A stretch of 60,636 nucleotides of DNA from Thermus brockianus (GTDB lineage: Bacteria > Deinococcota > Deinococci > Deinococcales > Thermaceae): contig NZ_JAKEDV010000002.1 of the NCBI RefSeq assembly GCF_021462505.1, positions 288,975-349,610 on the forward strand. Direction: 5' to 3'. The notes beneath the pieces were generated by a model, which was not told the origin of the DNA, ran no database searches, and saw only the letters and a list, made by a program, of their open reading frames with translations. Numbering within the stretch: position 1 is the first letter of the stretch; every line of letters begins with the position of its first letter. Shown in pieces: positions 9,531 to 16,783 of the stretch. A program made the position numbers and the translations under genes.

Positions 9531-9771
9531 CCCCCGGCACGCTTTCCTTCCCACGAGGCCTTTGAAGGGGCGGGTGCGCTGTCCACCCTGAGGGTTGCAG
9601 GCGCCTCAAGCCTTTGGCCGCCCCGTAGACCTTGGGGATAGGGAGGGCCTTGCGCCCTGAGGCTTCCCCTAAACGCCCCTCCGGACGAGCGGCAGGGGGG
9701 CGGGGGCGCCACGGACCGCCCTTTGCCCATAACCCGCAAGCGCTCCCTGGGCCCCCGGTGGTCCAGGGGAT
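9531..9771 (+). other. Non-coding stretch with nested inverted repeats, possible structured RNA
   Basis: No convincing gene is present; the open frames here lack start signals and family features. The plus strand can fold into nested stems: 9600-9607 with 9703-9710 (eight pairs), 9619-9624 with 9697-9702 (six pairs), and an inner hairpin from about 9635 to 9669 with two paired blocks (GGGGA/TCCCC and AGGGC/GCCCT). This resembles a small RNA with a central bubble, but GC-rich DNA forms stems easily. No clear promoter or terminator for an RNA is seen. Confidence 0.25.
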
Positions 9772-9796
9772 TTTTGCAACCCTAAGGTTTACAAAA
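9772..9796. promoter_or_regulatory. Operator-like inverted repeat overlapping the sdrP promoter
   Basis: TTTTGCAACC (9772-9781) and GGTTTACAAAA (9786-9796) are near-perfect inverted copies with one extra base, separated by four bases. The right arm contains the -35 box of the sdrP promoter. Such a site would suit binding of a dimeric CRP/FNR-type protein, perhaps SdrP itself. Confidence 0.4.
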
Positions 9797-9816
9797 TCCC
9801 TGGGGCGTGCTAGCCT
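9788..9816 (+). promoter_or_regulatory. sdrP promoter (TTTACA-N17-TAGCCT)
   Basis: TTTACA at 9788-9793 and TAGCCT at 9811-9816 are separated by 17 bases. The predicted start point near 9823 leaves a short leader that carries part of the AAGGAGG ribosome site at 9823-9829. Confidence 0.55.
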
Positions 9817-9834
9817 GGGGCTAAGGAGGCAGCC

Positions 9835-10443
9835 ATGACCCAGACCCGCGAAACCCTCAGCTTCAAGCCCGGGGAGGTCATCCTCTACCCCGGGGTGCCG
9901 GGACCCAGGGACCGGGTCTACCGGGTCCTCGAGGGCCTGGTGCGCCTGGAGGCGGTGGACGAGGAGGGCAACGCCCTCACCCTGCGCCTGGTGCGCCCGG
10001 GGGGATACTTCGGGGAAGAGGCCCTCTCCGGCACCGAGCGCACCTACTTCGCCGAGGCGGTCACCGAGGTGGCGGTGGAGGCCCTGTCCAAGGAACCCCG
10101 GCCCGAGGAGCTTTTGGACCTGGTGGCCCATCTCGCCCAGGCCCTTTCCGAGTCCTACCGCCGCATTGAGCGCCTGGCCACGCAAAGGCTTAAAAACCGC
10201 ATGGCGGCGGCCCTTCTGGAGCTCGCCGAAACCCCCTTGGCCCGGGAAGAGGAGGAGGGATTGGTCCTACGGGCCACCCACGACGAGCTGGCCGCCGCTG
10301 TGGGAAGCGTCCGGGAGACGGTGACCAAGGTCATCGGCGAGTTGGCCCGGGAAGGGTACATCCGCTCGGGCTACGGCAAGATCATCCTGAAGGACGTGAA
10401 GGGCCTAAAGGAGCTCGCCCAAAGCCGGGGAGAGGGCCGCTAA
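9835..10443 (+). CDS. sdrP: CRP/FNR-family transcription activator SdrP
   Basis: The 202-residue protein is nearly identical in plan to T. thermophilus SdrP, a CRP/FNR-family activator known to switch on stationary-phase and oxidative-stress genes without cAMP. The N-terminal half is a shortened cyclic-nucleotide-like beta-roll (GGYFGEEALSG near residue 60). The C-terminal half is a winged helix with the recognition element ATHDELAAAVGSVRETVTKV at about residues 145-164. No cysteine cluster for an iron-sulfur centre is present, unlike FNR. It has its own promoter, an inverted repeat over that promoter and a strong terminator, so it is a single-gene unit. Autoregulation is inferred. Confidence 0.92.
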   Translation: MTQTRETLSFKPGEVILYPGVPGPRDRVYRVLEGLVRLEAVDEEGNALTLRLVRPGGYFGEEALSGTERTYFAEAVTEVAVEALSKEPRPEELLDLVAHLAQALSESYRRIERLATQRLKNRMAAALLELAETPLAREEEEGLVLRATHDELAAAVGSVRETVTKVIGELAREGYIRSGYGKIILKDVKGLKELAQSRGEGR

Positions 10444-10448
10444 ACCCG

Positions 10449-10485
10449 AAGGCCCCTGGGGCCCCCAAGCCCAGGGGGCCTTTTT
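10449..10485 (+). terminator. Intrinsic terminator of sdrP
   Basis: A ten-pair GC stem built from GGCCCCTGGG and CCCAGGGGGCC, with a loop of about nine bases, is followed by TTTTT. It lies immediately after the sdrP stop codon. Confidence 0.85.
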
Positions 10486-10487
10486 CG

Positions 10488-10493
10488 TAAACT
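10488..10493 (+). promoter_or_regulatory. -10 element (TAAACT) for leaderless DUF502 gene
   Basis: TAAACT ends seven bases before the ATG at 10501, and there is no Shine-Dalgarno site between them. It sits directly behind the sdrP terminator. Confidence 0.5.
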
Positions 10494-10500
10494 GGTAGCC

Positions 10501-11148
10501 ATGCGCCTCCGCCAACGTTTTCTCACGGGCCTCGTCACCCTCTTGCCCCTCCTCGTCACCCTGTACTTCCTGGGCTGGGTCTACACCTACTCGGGGGGCT
10601 ACATCCAAGGGTTTCTCCGCCTCCTGGACCTGGAGGTGCCCCGGGCGTACCAGCCGGCGCTCCCCTTCGTGGGCCTCTTCCTGGCCGCCCTCCTCATCTA
10701 CCTGGTGGGCACCCTGGCGGAAAACTACCTAGGCCGGCGCCTCATCGTTTCCCTGGAGCGCTCCCTCCTCCTCATCCCTCTGGTGCGGGACATCTACAAG
10801 GCGGTGCAGCAGATCGCCCACACCCTCTTCGGGCAGAAGGAGGTGAAGTTCAGCCGGGCGGCGGTCATAGAGTACCCCAGGCGGGGGCTATACACCCTAT
10901 GCTTCGTGGTCCAGCCCGTGGGAAGCCGCCTGCCCCCCTTGCCCGAGGGGTACACCGCCGTCCTCGTGCCCACCAGCCCCGTGCCCGCCAGCGGCATGGT
11001 GATCCTGGTGCCCACGGAGGAGGTGATCCCCTTGGAGATCAGCGTGGAGGACGCCCTGAAGTACGTGGTTTCCGCCGGCTTCCTCCTGCCCGAGAAACCT
11101 TCAGGCCCCTTAACCTCCCTCCCACAAAGGGCGGAGCCCTCTCCCTAA
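10501..11148 (+). CDS. DUF502-family inner-membrane protein
   Basis: The 215-residue protein has the DUF502 pattern: an N-terminal membrane helix (about 8-28, containing TLLPLLVTLYFLGW), a second helix (about 53-72), then a soluble part with the motifs IPLVRDIYKAVQQ and VPTSPVPASGMVILVP that mark the family. The family is widespread and its function is not known. The gene appears to start a transcription unit that runs through the small secreted protein and the two-component system downstream; the gap to the next gene is 11 bases. The start is supported by a TAAACT element seven bases upstream. Confidence 0.88.
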   Translation: MRLRQRFLTGLVTLLPLLVTLYFLGWVYTYSGGYIQGFLRLLDLEVPRAYQPALPFVGLFLAALLIYLVGTLAENYLGRRLIVSLERSLLLIPLVRDIYKAVQQIAHTLFGQKEVKFSRAAVIEYPRRGLYTLCFVVQPVGSRLPPLPEGYTAVLVPTSPVPASGMVILVPTEEVIPLEISVEDALKYVVSAGFLLPEKPSGPLTSLPQRAEPSP

Positions 11149-11159
11149 AATGGAGGAAG

Positions 11160-11519
11160 ATGCGCCTTTGGGCTTGGCTTCTCCTCCTCGGCGCGGCCCT
11201 GGCCGCTCTTCCCCCCCTTTTTGGCCCCGCCCTGCCCCCGGGGACGGAGCTTAGGCTTCTTTCCCAGGACCTGCGCACCCTCCACGGGGCCTGGCGGGTG
11301 GAGGGGAAGCGCCTCCTCCCCCTTTCTTCCCCCGTGCCCCCTAAGCCCGGGCAGGAGGTGCAGCTCCTCCTCGTCCTTCCCGGGGAAAAGCCTAGGGCCT
11401 TCCCCGGCGTGGCGGAGCGGGGGGATGTCCTCCTCGTTTGGGAAAGGGAGCGGGTGAGCCTTCTCAGGCTTCTCAAGGAGGCCTATGGCCTCACCCCCCC
11501 GGAAAGGCTTTGGCCATGA
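11160..11519 (+). CDS. Small exported or membrane-anchored protein, unknown
   Basis: I do not recognise this 119-residue protein. It starts with a hydrophobic segment (residues 3-20) that could be an uncleaved signal anchor. The rest is a short beta-rich domain (about 25-100) with no known motif. It lies between the DUF502 gene and the response regulator, and its stop overlaps the next start (ATGA). A GGAGG site stands three bases before the ATG at 11160. An auxiliary role in signal sensing for the downstream two-component system is possible from position only. Confidence 0.7.
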   Translation: MRLWAWLLLLGAALAALPPLFGPALPPGTELRLLSQDLRTLHGAWRVEGKRLLPLSSPVPPKPGQEVQLLLVLPGEKPRAFPGVAERGDVLLVWERERVSLLRLLKEAYGLTPPERLWP

Positions 11520-12199
11520 AGCGCATCCTGGTCATTGAGGACGACCCCGAGGTGGCCCGGTTGGTGGAGCTGGAGCTCAAAGAAGCGGGCTTCCAGGTGG
11601 AGTGGGCCAAAAGCGGCATGGAGGGCCTGGTGCGCCACCGGGAGAGGAAGCCTGACCTGGTGGTCTTGGACCTGGGCCTTCCCGACCTGGACGGGGCGGA
11701 GGTGGCCCGGCGCATCCGGGCCACGGACGACACCCCCATCCTGGTCCTCACCGCCCAGGACGCCGTGGAGCGCAAGGTGGGCCTCCTTTCCGAGGGAGCG
11801 GACGACTACCTGGTGAAGCCCTTCCACCCCGCCGAGCTCCTCGCCCGCATCCAGGTGCAGCTCCGCCACAAGGGGGGAAGCGAGGTCCTCGCCGTGGGCC
11901 GGCTTGAGCTTTACCCCAAGCGCCGCCAGGTCTTCTTTGGGGAGGCCGAGGTGCGGCTATCCCCCAAGGAGTTTGACCTCCTCCACCTCCTCATGAGCCG
12001 CCCCGGGAGGGTCTTTCCCCGGGAGGAGATTGAGGAGAGGATCTGGGGCCGTCCCTTGGGCCGGGAGTCCAACGTTCTGGACGTGCACGTGGCCAACCTG
12101 CGGGCCAAGCTCCGGGAGGTAGGGGCCTACGGGTACCTGCGCACGGTGCGGGGCCTCGGCTACGCCGTGCGCCCGGGCAAAGGGGACGAGGAAACCTAG
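11516..12199 (+). CDS. OmpR/PhoB-family response regulator
   Basis: The 227-residue protein has a receiver domain with acidic residues ED at 8-9, phospho-acceptor Asp52 in VLDLGLPDLDG, and the conserved lysine in DDYLVKPF. The C-terminal winged helix (about 130-220) shows the OmpR signature LSPKEFDLLHLL and ESNVLDVHVANLRAKL. It would be phosphorylated by the histidine kinase encoded six bases downstream and bind DNA as a dimer. I chose the ATG at 11516 because it forms an ATGA overlap with the preceding gene. The regulon is unknown. Confidence 0.93.
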   Translation: MKRILVIEDDPEVARLVELELKEAGFQVEWAKSGMEGLVRHRERKPDLVVLDLGLPDLDGAEVARRIRATDDTPILVLTAQDAVERKVGLLSEGADDYLVKPFHPAELLARIQVQLRHKGGSEVLAVGRLELYPKRRQVFFGEAEVRLSPKEFDLLHLLMSRPGRVFPREEIEERIWGRPLGRESNVLDVHVANLRAKLREVGAYGYLRTVRGLGYAVRPGKGDEET

Positions 12200-12205
12200 A
12201 CCCCC

Positions 12206-13471
12206 ATGCCGCCCCTTTCCTTCCGCCTGCGCCTTTTCCTCTCCTTTAGCCTCCTATGGCTCCTCTTCCTGGTGGGGGCCCTCTACCTGGCGGGCCGGGG
12301 GGTGGAGCGGGCCCTGAGGGGCCACCTGGAAAGGAGCCTCCTCGAGGACGCAAGGAGGGCGGCAGAGGCCTACCAGAAGGGCCTTTCGGGAAGCTTGATC
12401 GCCACGGGGGGCGTGTACCTCCACCTCTATACGGAAGACGGGGAACCCCTCCTCCTCACCCGGCGGGAACACCGCCTGGGGCCGGAGGCGCTCCGGGGTG
12501 CGGGGGAAGCCCCCCGGGTTGCCTTCCGGGAAGGCTTCGCCGCCGCCTGGGTGCGCACCCCCTTGGGCATCCTGGCCCTCACCCAGGACACGGCCCCCAT
12601 TGACCTGGCCCTGGCGGCCCTCAGGCGCTCGCTTTTGGAAGCCTTCTTCTTCCTTTTCCCCCTGGGGGTGGGGCTCGTCTACCTGACGGCCCGCTTGGCA
12701 GCCCGGCCCCTGGAGGAGGCGGCCCGGGAGATCGCCCAAAGGAACCCCGAGCGCCTGGAGCCCATCCCCCTCCACCTCCCCAAGGACGAGGTGGGCCGCA
12801 TGGTGGAGGCGGTGAACGGCCTCCTGGCCGCCCTAAAGGAGGCCAAGGAGCGAGAGAGGGCCTTCCTCGCCGAGGCGAGCCACGAACTCAGAACCCCCCT
12901 CACCGTCCTCCTGGGCCACCTGGACCGCCTTTCCCGAAACCCCCAGGACGAGGAGGCCCTAAGGACGGCGAGGGCCACGGCGGAAAGGATGCGCCGCCTG
13001 GTGGAGGACCTCCTGGCCTTGGCGAGGGGGGAGGCGGGGTGGAATCTCAACCTCCACATCGTGGACCTAAAAGCCCTGGCCAAGGAGGCGGCGGAGGAGC
13101 ACGGGGTGGCCTTCCAGGGCGAGGCGGCCGAGGTCCTCGGGGACCCCGACCGCCTCCTGCAGATGCTCAGGAACCTCCTCGCCAACGGGGTGCGGGCCGC
13201 CGGGAAGGAGGGGGTGAGGGTGCGCCTGCGGCGGGACGGGGGCCTGGCCCTTTTGGAGGTGGAGGACTCCGGGCCCGGCATCCCCGAAGACCTCCTTCCT
13301 AGGCTCTTCCAGCGTTTCGCCCGGGGGCCTGGGGGAGGGGTGGGGTTGGGCCTCGCCATTGCCCAGGCCATCGCCAGGGCCCACGGGGGGGAGATCGCCG
13401 TGGAAAGCCGGCCTGGACGCACGGTCTTCCGGGTGCGCCTCCCCCTTTTGGAGGAGGGAGGGGCGGAGTAA
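12206..13471 (+). CDS. Sensor histidine kinase, partner of the upstream regulator
   Basis: The 421-residue kinase has a membrane helix at about 9-30, an extracytoplasmic sensing domain of about 110 residues, a second helix at about 142-163 and a HAMP linker. The H-box is ASHELRTPL with His226. The N-box reads RNLLANGVRAA and the G boxes read DSGPGIP and GVGLGLAIAQAIA. It forms an operon with the response regulator. The N-box Asn-Gly replaces the more common Asn-Ala, which is a minor change. The sensed signal cannot be read from the sequence. Confidence 0.92.
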   Translation: MPPLSFRLRLFLSFSLLWLLFLVGALYLAGRGVERALRGHLERSLLEDARRAAEAYQKGLSGSLIATGGVYLHLYTEDGEPLLLTRREHRLGPEALRGAGEAPRVAFREGFAAAWVRTPLGILALTQDTAPIDLALAALRRSLLEAFFFLFPLGVGLVYLTARLAARPLEEAAREIAQRNPERLEPIPLHLPKDEVGRMVEAVNGLLAALKEAKERERAFLAEASHELRTPLTVLLGHLDRLSRNPQDEEALRTARATAERMRRLVEDLLALARGEAGWNLNLHIVDLKALAKEAAEEHGVAFQGEAAEVLGDPDRLLQMLRNLLANGVRAAGKEGVRVRLRRDGGLALLEVEDSGPGIPEDLLPRLFQRFARGPGGGVGLGLAIAQAIARAHGGEIAVESRPGRTVFRVRLPLLEEGGAE

Positions 13472-13474
13472 AGT
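13469..13474 (+). promoter_or_regulatory. -10 element (TAAAGT) for leaderless sufU
   Basis: TAAAGT overlaps the stop codon of the kinase gene and ends seven bases before the ATG at 13482. No ribosome site lies in the gap. Confidence 0.5.
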
Positions 13475-13481
13475 AGGGTCA

Positions 13482-13898
13482 ATGAGCGTTCTTGACGAGC
13501 TCTACCGGGAGACCATCCTGAAGCACTACCAGAACCCCAAGAACTTCGGGGTCCTGCCCCAGGCCAGCAAGCGGGCAGGGGGGATGAACCCCTCCTGCGG
13601 GGACCAGGTGGAGGTGATGGTCCTCCTGGAAGGGGACACCATCGCCGACATTCGCTTCCAGGGCCAGGGGTGCGCCATCAGCACCGCCAGCGCCTCCATG
13701 ATGACGGAGGCGGTAAAGGGGAAAAGGGTGGCGGAGGCCTTGGAGCTTTCCCGGAAGTTCCAGGCCATGGTGGTGGAGGGGGCGCCCCCCGACCCCGCCC
13801 TGGGGGATCTTTTGGCCCTCCAGGGGGTGGCCAAGCTCCCCGCCCGGGTAAAGTGCGCCACCCTGGCCTGGCACGCCCTCGAGGAGGCCTTGCGGTGA
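13482..13898 (+). CDS. sufU: SufU-type iron-sulfur assembly protein
   Basis: The 138-residue protein is a zinc-binding SufU of the IscU fold, which receives sulfur from the SufS desulfurase for iron-sulfur cluster assembly. The three cysteine ligands are Cys39 (NPSCGD), Cys64 (GQGCAIS) and Cys125 (RVKCATL), with Asp41 as the fourth ligand. The longer spacing between the second and third cysteines is typical of SufU rather than IscU. No sufS, sufB, sufC or sufD is adjacent. A short gene overlaps its last four bases. Confidence 0.92.
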   Translation: MSVLDELYRETILKHYQNPKNFGVLPQASKRAGGMNPSCGDQVEVMVLLEGDTIADIRFQGQGCAISTASASMMTEAVKGKRVAEALELSRKFQAMVVEGAPPDPALGDLLALQGVAKLPARVKCATLAWHALEEALR

Positions 13899-14101
13899 GG
13901 CGCTACCCCGCCCACAAGGTGACGCCCCTTCTCCTCCAGCACCCCGACCTCATGGAGGCCTGGAAGGAGGCCGCCCGGGAAGGGAGGCTTCGGGCGGAAA
14001 CCCGGGGCAAGGAGAACCTCGTGGTGGTGGAGGACCCCGCCCTGGTGGCCCGGCTCAAGGCCTTGGGGCTAGAGGGGGAGCCCGTGGAGGCTTCGGGATA
14101 A
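13895..14101 (+). CDS. Small protein of unknown function, coupled to sufU
   Basis: A 68-residue charged protein begins at GTG 13895, overlapping the sufU stop (GTGA). I recognise no domain. It has no cysteine, no membrane segment and a mixed helix-strand character, with a C-terminal part (LVVVEDPALVARLKALGLE) that could form a beta-alpha unit. The tight overlap with sufU suggests coupled translation and perhaps a role next to iron-sulfur assembly, but this is position only. Confidence 0.6.
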   Translation: MRRYPAHKVTPLLLQHPDLMEAWKEAAREGRLRAETRGKENLVVVEDPALVARLKALGLEGEPVEASG

Positions 14102-14111
14102 GCTAAGGGCC

Positions 14112-14822
14112 ATGAGGGGCTTGGTTTTCCTCCATGCCTTCCCCTACAACCCCCAGATGTGGGAAGGGGAGGTGGCCCACTTCCGGGGACGGCTTCCCGT
14201 CCTCGCCCCCCATTACCTGGGCCTAAGCCTCCCCCAGGCAGCGGAGAAGGTCCTTAAGGAGATGGACGAGGCGGGGCTAGAGGAGGCGGTCTTCGTGGGG
14301 CTTTCCATGGGGGGCTACCTCATCTTTGAGCTTTGGCGGAAGGCCCCCGAGCGCTTTCTAGGCTTGGTCCTGGCGGACACCCGCTCCGGGCCCGACACCG
14401 AGGAGGCCAAAAAGAACCGCTACGCCTTGAGGGAAAGGGTCCTCAAAGAGGGGGTGGGCTTTTTGCCCGAGGCCCTCCTCCCAAGCCACCTGGGCCGCAC
14501 CACCCAGGCGGAGCGGCCCGAGGTGGTGGCCAAGGCCAGGGAGCTCATCCTCCAGGCCGCCCCTGAGGCGGTGGCGGAAAGCCTAAGGGCCTTGGCCGAG
14601 CGCCCCGACGCCACGCCCCTCCTCCCCGGGATGCGCCGCCCCGCCTTGGTCCTGGTGGGGGAGGAGGATACGCTCACCCCCCCGGAGGAGGCCAAGCGCC
14701 TGGCCAAGGCCCTCCCCGATGCCCGGGCCCTCATCCTGCCCGAGGCGGGGCATCTGGCCAACCTGGAAAACCCCAAGGCCTTCCGCACCGCCCTCTTGGG
14801 CTTCTTGGCGGAAATCTTCTAG
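14112..14822 (+). CDS. Alpha/beta-hydrolase fold protein
   Basis: The 236-residue protein is a small alpha/beta hydrolase. The nucleophile elbow is GLSMGG with Ser65. The acid is in GEEDTLTPP near residue 195 and the histidine in EAGHLANLE near residue 220. The N-terminal oxyanion region is LHAFPYN. Length and motifs fit esterase, thioesterase or MenH/BioH-like enzymes; the substrate cannot be assigned. TAAGCT ends seven bases before the ATG, so it may have its own leaderless transcript. Its stop shares CTAG with the convergent gpsA gene. Confidence 0.85.
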   Translation: MRGLVFLHAFPYNPQMWEGEVAHFRGRLPVLAPHYLGLSLPQAAEKVLKEMDEAGLEEAVFVGLSMGGYLIFELWRKAPERFLGLVLADTRSGPDTEEAKKNRYALRERVLKEGVGFLPEALLPSHLGRTTQAERPEVVAKARELILQAAPEAVAESLRALAERPDATPLLPGMRRPALVLVGEEDTLTPPEEAKRLAKALPDARALILPEAGHLANLENPKAFRTALLGFLAEIF

Positions 14823-15787
14823 CCTTCCGCCTTGGGCTCCCGGGACATGAGCTCGGAAAGGGCCTTCAGGGGGTCTAGCCCCTCGTAGGCCACCCGGTAG
14901 ACCGCCTCGGCGATGGGGAGCTCCACCCCCGCCTCCCGGCGCCAGGCCATGAGGGCCTGCACCGCATAGAGCCCCTCCACCACCCCCCGGTCCTCGAGGC
15001 GCTCCAGGGCCTCCCCCCGCACCAGCCTCTCCCCTGCCCCCCGGTTGCGGGAGTGGAGGCTATAGGCGGTGGCGAGGAGGTCCCCCAGGCCCGCAAGCCC
15101 GTAAAAGGTGGCCTCCTCCCCCCCCTGGGCGGTGCCGAAGCGCACCATCTCCCTGAGGCCCCGGGTGAGGAGGGCCGCCTTGGCGTTGTCCCCAAGCCTT
15201 AACCCGTCCACCATCCCCGCCGCCAGGGCGAGCACGTTCTTGAGCCCGCCGCCAAGCTCCACCCCCCGGAGGTCGGAGCTCGTGTAGATGCGGAAGGTGG
15301 GGCTATGGAAGACCTCCTGCGCCCGCCGGGCCAGGGCCTCGGGCCCCGCCACCACGCTGGCCGTGGGCAGGAAGCGGGCCACCTCCTCCGCGTGGTTGGG
15401 CCCGGAGAGGGCGGCCACGGGCCGGCCCGTGAGGGCGGCCACCACCTGGCTTGGGGTGAGGAGCGCCCCTTCCCGGAAGAAAAGCCCCTTGGTGGCGGAG
15501 AGGTACCAGGGGGCCCGGGGCAGGTCCTTTAGGGTGTCCAGGGCCTTGGAGGGAAGGGCCACCACGGCGAACTCCGCCCCCGAGAGGGCCTCCTCCGGGT
15601 CGTGGGTGGGGTGGAGGTAGGCGGGAAGGGCCACCCCGGGGAGGTGGTCCTTGTTCTCCCTCCCTGCCCGAAGGGCCTCGGCATGCTCCTTTCTGCGGGC
15701 GAGGAGGGCCGTGGGGATGCCCTTGCTGGCCAGGAGAACCCCCAAAGCCGTGCCCCAGGCCCCAGCGCCCAGGATGGCCACCTTCAT
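14819..15787 (-). CDS. gpsA: Glycerol-3-phosphate dehydrogenase [NAD(P)+]
   Basis: The 322-residue enzyme reduces dihydroxyacetone phosphate to sn-glycerol 3-phosphate for phospholipid and glycolipid synthesis. The N-terminal dinucleotide fold has GAGAWGTALG. Further family motifs are LSGPNHAEEV near residue 130 and LGGGLKNVLALAAG with the catalytic lysine near residue 180. Its ATG overlaps the stop of the SpoIIM-like gene (ATGA). It is the last gene of the pyrF-pyrE-SpoIIM-gpsA operon and ends convergent with the hydrolase gene, sharing CTAG. Confidence 0.95.
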   Translation of the reverse strand: MKVAILGAGAWGTALGVLLASKGIPTALLARRKEHAEALRAGRENKDHLPGVALPAYLHPTHDPEEALSGAEFAVVALPSKALDTLKDLPRAPWYLSATKGLFFREGALLTPSQVVAALTGRPVAALSGPNHAEEVARFLPTASVVAGPEALARRAQEVFHSPTFRIYTSSDLRGVELGGGLKNVLALAAGMVDGLRLGDNAKAALLTRGLREMVRFGTAQGGEEATFYGLAGLGDLLATAYSLHSRNRGAGERLVRGEALERLEDRGVVEGLYAVQALMAWRREAGVELPIAEAVYRVAYEGLDPLKALSELMSREPKAEG

Positions 15788-16782
15788 AGGAGAACGCTCA
15801 CCTCCCAGGCCTCGTACCAGGCGGCGAGGAGGAGGAACCAGGCCCCCAAGTAGAGGCTCAAGAAAAGCCCCCTAAGCCCCCGCCGGTACCCCTCCCCCCG
15901 GGCGGTCTTGGCGAGGAGGTAGAGGCCGCCGAAGGTCACCAGGATGTAGGCCTGGAGCTCCAGCAGGAGGGTGAGCAGGTGGGGGAGGAAGGCAGGGCCA
16001 AGCACGGCGGGGGAGAGGGCGAAGCCGAAGGCGAAGTAGCGGAGGACGTTGAGGAGCAACACGGGCAGGCCCAGGAAGAGGGCGGGGAGGAGCCCCGTGA
16101 GGAGGAGGCCCTGGGTGAAGTTCCAGTGGAAGATGACCCCGGCAAGGACCAGAACCCCCTTCCCCAGGGCCTCCTCTAGCCCGATGGTCTCGAGGGCCCC
16201 CCCGAAGAGCACCTGCACCGCCCGGGCGAGCTCGGGCATCCCGTAGGCGAGGAGGCTTCCCAGGGCGAAAAGCCCGTAGAGGAGGAGGTTGGTGAAGAGG
16301 TAAAGCCCCTTCTGCGCCCGGAGGAGGGCCAAGGCCTCCAAGAACCAGGCGCGGAAGGGGGAGGGTTGCAGGAGGAGGAAGCCCCAGAAGAGGCTCAGGA
16401 GCAAAAACCCCCACCCCGCCACGGGGGTGAGGAGGTAGGCGGGAAGGGCAAGCCCTTCCGGGCGGAAGTAGATCCGCCGCACCTCATCCCCCTCCAAGAC
16501 CACCACCACCTCCCCCACCTCCTCCCCCAAGGCGGCGGGGAAGAGGACCCGGTTGCCCTCCACCTTCGGGCTTTCCCGGTTCACGGAAAGCCCTTTGGGG
16601 GGCGGGGGGAAGAGGGCGTAGCGCTCCAAAAGCCTCGGCGCCTCTTCGGGAGGGGCGCGGAGGACCTCTTCTAGCCTCGGGGAAAGCTTCCCCTCAAGCC
16701 AGTCGGCCAACGCTTTTTGGGCCACCTCCGTCTTGGCCCAGGCCAGGGAAAGGAGGAGTCCAAGAGCCAAAAGGCGGACCAA
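15784..16782 (-). CDS. SpoIIM-like integral membrane protein with signal peptide
   Basis: The 332-residue protein has a signal peptide ending near AWAK and an extracytoplasmic region to about residue 115. At least five membrane helices follow. The C-terminal half matches the SpoIIM (stage II sporulation protein M/DUF95) family, with an amphipathic N-x-x-x-A-F-G pattern (NVLRYFAFGFALSP) and a hydrophobic HLLTLLLELQAY segment. Thermus does not sporulate, so the role is different and unknown. The start is TTG at 16782, one base after the pyrE stop, with GAGGAGG seven bases upstream. Confidence 0.65.
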   Translation of the reverse strand: MVRLLALGLLLSLAWAKTEVAQKALADWLEGKLSPRLEEVLRAPPEEAPRLLERYALFPPPPKGLSVNRESPKVEGNRVLFPAALGEEVGEVVVVLEGDEVRRIYFRPEGLALPAYLLTPVAGWGFLLLSLFWGFLLLQPSPFRAWFLEALALLRAQKGLYLFTNLLLYGLFALGSLLAYGMPELARAVQVLFGGALETIGLEEALGKGVLVLAGVIFHWNFTQGLLLTGLLPALFLGLPVLLLNVLRYFAFGFALSPAVLGPAFLPHLLTLLLELQAYILVTFGGLYLLAKTARGEGYRRGLRGLFLSLYLGAWFLLLAAWYEAWEVSVLL

Positions 16783-16783
16783 C

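Noticed and set aside
9600-9710. 4.5S/SRP RNA in the gap before sdrP
   Set aside because: The conserved SRP core with a GGAAG-containing asymmetric loop and GNRA tetraloop is not found on either strand.
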